A stretch of DNA of 64,000 nt from JAEXNA01 sp037968995 (lineage in GTDB: Bacteria > Vulcanimicrobiota > Xenobia > Xenobiales > JADMJV01), in NCBI GenBank assembly GCA_037968995.1, contig JBBKWP010000266.1, positions 4,650-68,649 of the forward strand. The letters run 5' to 3'. Numbering within the stretch: the first letter of the stretch is position 1; each line of letters begins with the position of its first letter. The notes under the pieces were generated by a model. It did not search any database, was not told the origin of the DNA, and saw nothing but the letters and a program-made list of their open reading frames with translations. Below are positions 61,357-64,000 of this stretch, in pieces. Made by a program: the position numbers and the translations under genes.

Positions 61357-61585
61357 GTTCAGACGCTTCGGACCCCAAAGGGTCATCCGGGTGACCCCAA
61401 TTGCCTGAAGCTTTGAAGAGGATCTCTTAGCCGCCATCAGGAAAGTGCTAGTGAGAATCCGGACCTTCAAGAGTGTTCTTCGCGCGCATTCAACCCTTCC
61501 AGTCGGCACAGGGTATTCCGGCCCGCCCAATATGGGTGTCACACGCGAAACATCGTTAGGTTTTCGGGTAAGAGAGGTAAGTCAC

Positions 61586-62278
61586 ATGGCTAAAGAGCGC
61601 ATCCTTGTCGTCGATGACGAGCGCAATATTGTGGAACTGATCAAGTACAATCTTGAGAAGGAAGGATACGAGGTCATCTGCGCCTACGACGGGATCGAGG
61701 CGGTGAACATCGCCAAGCAGGATAGGCCGGATCTGATCATCCTCGACATCATGCTTCCAGGGCAAGGTGGTCTTGAGGTCACGCGGATACTTCGCCGTGA
61801 AATGCGGACTCCGATCATCATGGCTACCGCCAAAGGTGAAGAGATCGACAAGATTTTGGGTCTGGAATTGGGCGCTGATGACTATGTGCCTAAGCCTTTT
61901 TCTCCACGTGAACTCGTGGCCCGTGTGAAAGCCGTACTCCGACGCACCAGCGGTAAGGCTGAAGAGAAGGACGAATTGACGTTTGGAAATCTTTCCTTGA
62001 ATCTCGTCAAGCACGAAGTCCGAAAGAACGGTACCGAGGTCGAGCTCAAACCGAAGGAATTTGACCTTCTGAAGCTGATGAGCACAAATATCGGCAAGGT
62101 TTTTACACGAGACTTTCTCTTAGAGCAGCTTTGGGGATACGATTACCTAGGCGACACTCGCACAGTGGACGTTCATATGCGGCGTTTGCGGCAGAAAATT
62201 GAAGACGCCCCGTCTTCCCCTGTACTTCTCAAGACCGTTCATGGGATCGGCTACAAGTTTCAGTTTGAAGAGAAGTAG
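61586..62278 (+). CDS. OmpR/PhoB-family response regulator
   Basis: A 230-residue regulator. The receiver domain (1-120) has VVDDE, the phospho-acceptor aspartate in LIILDIMLPG and the lysine of YVPKPFSP. The winged-helix DNA-binding domain (130-228) has VELKPKEFDLLKLM and RTVDVHMRRLRQKI. The ATG at 61586 follows AGAGAGG; the long upstream reading is not real. It is 12 bp before the sensor kinase gene. The 230-bp upstream spacer shows no other gene. Confidence 0.93.
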   Translation: MAKERILVVDDERNIVELIKYNLEKEGYEVICAYDGIEAVNIAKQDRPDLIILDIMLPGQGGLEVTRILRREMRTPIIMATAKGEEIDKILGLELGADDYVPKPFSPRELVARVKAVLRRTSGKAEEKDELTFGNLSLNLVKHEVRKNGTEVELKPKEFDLLKLMSTNIGKVFTRDFLLEQLWGYDYLGDTRTVDVHMRRLRQKIEDAPSSPVLLKTVHGIGYKFQFEEK

Positions 62279-62290
62279 TCTCCGAAGCCT

Positions 62291-63358
62291 ATGGCCAGAA
62301 GGATTCGTGGTCAACTTTTGGATGGTTGGCTCGGCATCGTGGACGAACCTGTGGTTGGCATTGACCGAAGCGGGTCGATCCAATTCGCCACTGCGAGATT
62401 TCGGGAGCACTACCCTCAAGCTTGCGATGGTGAGGTCTTCTGGGAATGTATTCCATCTGACCCTCTAGTCCGCTGGGTCAGTGACAACCTAGATTCCACC
62501 ACCCCGGACGTACGGGAGCAGATCATGGCCCACCGGCCCGAGGTGCTCTGGTTGGCGCGCTTGGATCCTGTCCTCGCCGATGCCGGTCGTTGTTCCGGTT
62601 GGATCCTTCGTCTCAAAGATATTCAGCCCATCGAGCGCCTTTCACAAAGACTTGACACCCTTATGGGCGAGGTGAAACGCCGCTTGCGTGAGTCGCTGGC
62701 GGCGATGAAGAGTCGCTTGGAACTTCTCTTGGAGGGGGGTCTGGCCGATCAGGATTTGGCTGTGGATCTGCTCCGCCAGATCAACGAGGAGTCCAATCAA
62801 CTGACCAGGCTCCTCTTCTCCTTAGAGAGTGATGAAGAAGCCGTTGAATCCACTCCGGAGATGGGCGGAACTTCTGTCGAAGCGACGTTACAGAAAGTCT
62901 ATGCGACGTTCGAACCGTTGGCCCGAGCGAAAAACTTAGCCTTGAAACTGGCCGCTACGACCGATTTGGCTCCGGTCAATTCTGTGGCCGAAGGAGAGTT
63001 GGAGCGTTGCCTCGTCAACCTGGTCGACAATGCAGTGAAGTATACCTCGCTCAACGGATACGGAGAGGTAACTCTGGCTGCTCGGAGCCATCACCTCGAT
63101 GGGAAGAATGGCATCCTGATTCTGGTAGATGACTCAGGTCCCGGTGTGCCAGCGGAGTTTAGAGAATCGGTTTTTGAACAGTTCTATCGGCTGAGTGATG
63201 GCCCCACCACGCGATTGGGTGGGACGGGGCTCGGACTTTGGCGGGTGGCTGAGGTCGCTGGAAAGCGTGGCGGTAGCGCTTGGATAGAAGAGGCGTCCCA
63301 AGGTGGCGCTGGTCTGCGGCTCTTTTTGCCCTACGATGAGGCCTCGACGCACCTTTAG
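62291..63358 (+). CDS. Histidine-kinase-like sensor lacking the phospho-acceptor histidine
   Basis: A 355-residue protein. A PAS-like N-terminal domain (13-110) has no membrane segment, so it is cytosolic. The dimerisation/H-box region reads VKRRLRESLAAMKSRLELLLEG (128-149 in two halves), aligning with the usual VSHELRTPL...IKG...LLLEG but with Arg where the phospho-His should be. The ATPase domain is intact: N-box LVNLVDNAVKYT (241-252), VDDSGPGV (279-286) and LGGTGLGL (309-316). It may be a phosphatase, a scaffold, or a kinase using another site. It follows the PhoB-like regulator gene closely. Confidence 0.85.
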   Translation: MARRIRGQLLDGWLGIVDEPVVGIDRSGSIQFATARFREHYPQACDGEVFWECIPSDPLVRWVSDNLDSTTPDVREQIMAHRPEVLWLARLDPVLADAGRCSGWILRLKDIQPIERLSQRLDTLMGEVKRRLRESLAAMKSRLELLLEGGLADQDLAVDLLRQINEESNQLTRLLFSLESDEEAVESTPEMGGTSVEATLQKVYATFEPLARAKNLALKLAATTDLAPVNSVAEGELERCLVNLVDNAVKYTSLNGYGEVTLAARSHHLDGKNGILILVDDSGPGVPAEFRESVFEQFYRLSDGPTTRLGGTGLGLWRVAEVAGKRGGSAWIEEASQGGAGLRLFLPYDEASTHL

Positions 63359-63401
63359 GAGAGGACTCCCACACCAGTCAACTTCAAAAAAGGACCTGGA
63401 G

Positions 63402-64000
63402 CTAAGCCAGCGCTTCGGCGACTTGTTCTTCTCCGCCCTCCACGGCCAACATCGCGGCGGTTTTTCCGTTCTCATCCTTTAGGGATATGTCGGCGCCCCC
63501 TTTGACGAGAAGCAGAGCCATTTTGTAGCGGTTGTTAGGGTCGAGTCGGTCGTCGCGGACAGCGGCACACCAATGTAGCGGCGTTCGCCCTTGTTCGTTC
63601 GGAAGATTGGGATTCGCTTTTTTGGCTAGCAAAAGACCGACAAGGCCCTGATTGTTCGATTGAACGGCCAAGTGCATAGCGGTCATACCGTTGGCCATCA
63701 CCGAATTGACATTCAGCCCTTTGCGAATCAACAAATCGGCCATCTGCATAAGACCGGCCGTCGCCGCGAGATGAAGGCCATTCATGCCGTTGGGAAGGGT
63801 CTCGTGAAGATCGCCGCCTTTTTCTAGAGCCAAGTCACCGAGATCGGTCTCCCCCTCTTTGACGACGGCCAGAAAACCGGAGAGACCGGTGGGAATCAGT
63901 CCATGCTCCTCGCCCTCAAGCTCCAGGCCGCCTCCTCCGTAGGAAAGTTCAGGTCCAGAGGCTGCGGGTGAGGAGTGGTCGATTTTGGGCGCTCCTGGTG
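63402..64000 (-). CDS. Ankyrin-repeat protein, 5' end beyond the window
   Basis: The frame is open to the right window edge; the TTG at 63833 is internal. The visible about 198 C-terminal residues hold an acidic Gly-rich linker (SYGGGGLELEGEEHG) and then at least four ankyrin repeats: GMNGLHLAATAG, GMTAMHLAVQSN, GRTPLHWCAAVRDD and GKTAAMLAVEGG. The last ends almost at the stop. Ankyrins bind partner proteins. It faces the histidine-kinase gene tail-to-tail; no other domain is visible in the fragment. Confidence 0.85.
   Translation of the reverse strand, partial: PGAPKIDHSSPAASGPELSYGGGGLELEGEEHGLIPTGLSGFLAVVKEGETDLGDLALEKGGDLHETLPNGMNGLHLAATAGLMQMADLLIRKGLNVNSVMANGMTAMHLAVQSNNQGLVGLLLAKKANPNLPNEQGRTPLHWCAAVRDDRLDPNNRYKMALLLVKGGADISLKDENGKTAAMLAVEGGEEQVAEALA

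Noticed and set aside
1..64000. tRNA, rRNA, CRISPR array, transposase, integrase or phage gene
   Set aside because: I looked through the gene gaps (all under about 270 bp) and the coding sequences and found none; a tRNA scan was not possible.

Overview
The window is a dense (gene gaps all under about 270 bp) stretch of a bacterial chromosome, moderately GC-rich by eye, with no rRNA, tRNA, CRISPR array, insertion sequence or phage gene that I could find. The genes suggest a diderm, aerobic, menaquinone-using free-living bacterium with a eukaryote-like signalling repertoire. The pointers are an MCE/MlaD-type protein with an RND-type lipid exporter, a futalosine-type UbiD decarboxylase, a PDWY-type cytochrome b, an aa3-type oxidase, Ser/Thr kinase plus FHA-ABC transporter, ankyrin and HEAT proteins. 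I cannot fix the phylum from sequence alone; Vulcanimicrobiota/Eremiobacterota, Armatimonadota, Acidobacteriota or a similar lineage would all fit. GTG and TTG starts and 1-20 bp gene overlaps are frequent.

Layout. 1-4.7 kb: the tail of a UbiD-type menaquinone decarboxylase, a secreted VWA protein, an esterase, a DUF1499 protein, and a two-gene unit of an exported NTF2-like protein and a Tat-leader peptide carrying five Gly-rich W-L-N repeats (a candidate cyclophane RiPP precursor). 4.7-11.3 kb (minus): seven tightly coupled genes for an unusual amino sugar (epimerase, two DegT aminotransferases, two hexapeptide acyltransferases, a Gfo/Idh dehydrogenase) and its glycosyltransferase. 11.4-16.7 kb (plus): a SPASM-like partner protein, a radical SAM/SPASM enzyme, a HEAT-repeat protein and a flavin oxidase. 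16.7-22.9 kb (minus): a cyclic-nucleotide-binding protein and a module of Ser/Thr kinase, FHA-ABC transporter and secreted protein.

23-35 kb: a small membrane protein, a type 2 isoleucyl-tRNA synthetase with a swapped active-site motif, an NlpC/P60 protein, NAD synthetase, a flavin amine-oxidase-like enzyme, a CarD-type regulator, a bestrophin, and tryptophan dioxygenase with kynureninase. 35-40 kb: tlyA with an MCE protein and an RND exporter. 40-51 kb: a TubC_N-like/ankyrin/HD-GYP fusion, a DUF1704 metallopeptidase, an M16 peptidase pair, a GST, a sirtuin, an acyl-CoA ligase with an SDR, and a DUF5685/zinc-ribbon fusion. 51-57 kb: one operon for a caa3 oxidase followed by Rieske and a cytochrome b fused to cytochrome c, likely a physically continuous menaquinol-to-oxygen chain. 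57-64 kb: PhoD, a TIGR03960 radical SAM protein, PgeF, a PhoB-like regulator with a histidine kinase that lacks the usual phospho-acceptor histidine, and an ankyrin protein cut by the window edge.

The most novel-looking parts are the Tat-leader W-L-N repeat peptide, the unusual radical SAM pair with its HEAT protein, the HD-GYP fusion, and the His-less kinase. Family names come from recognised motifs and have not been confirmed by any search.
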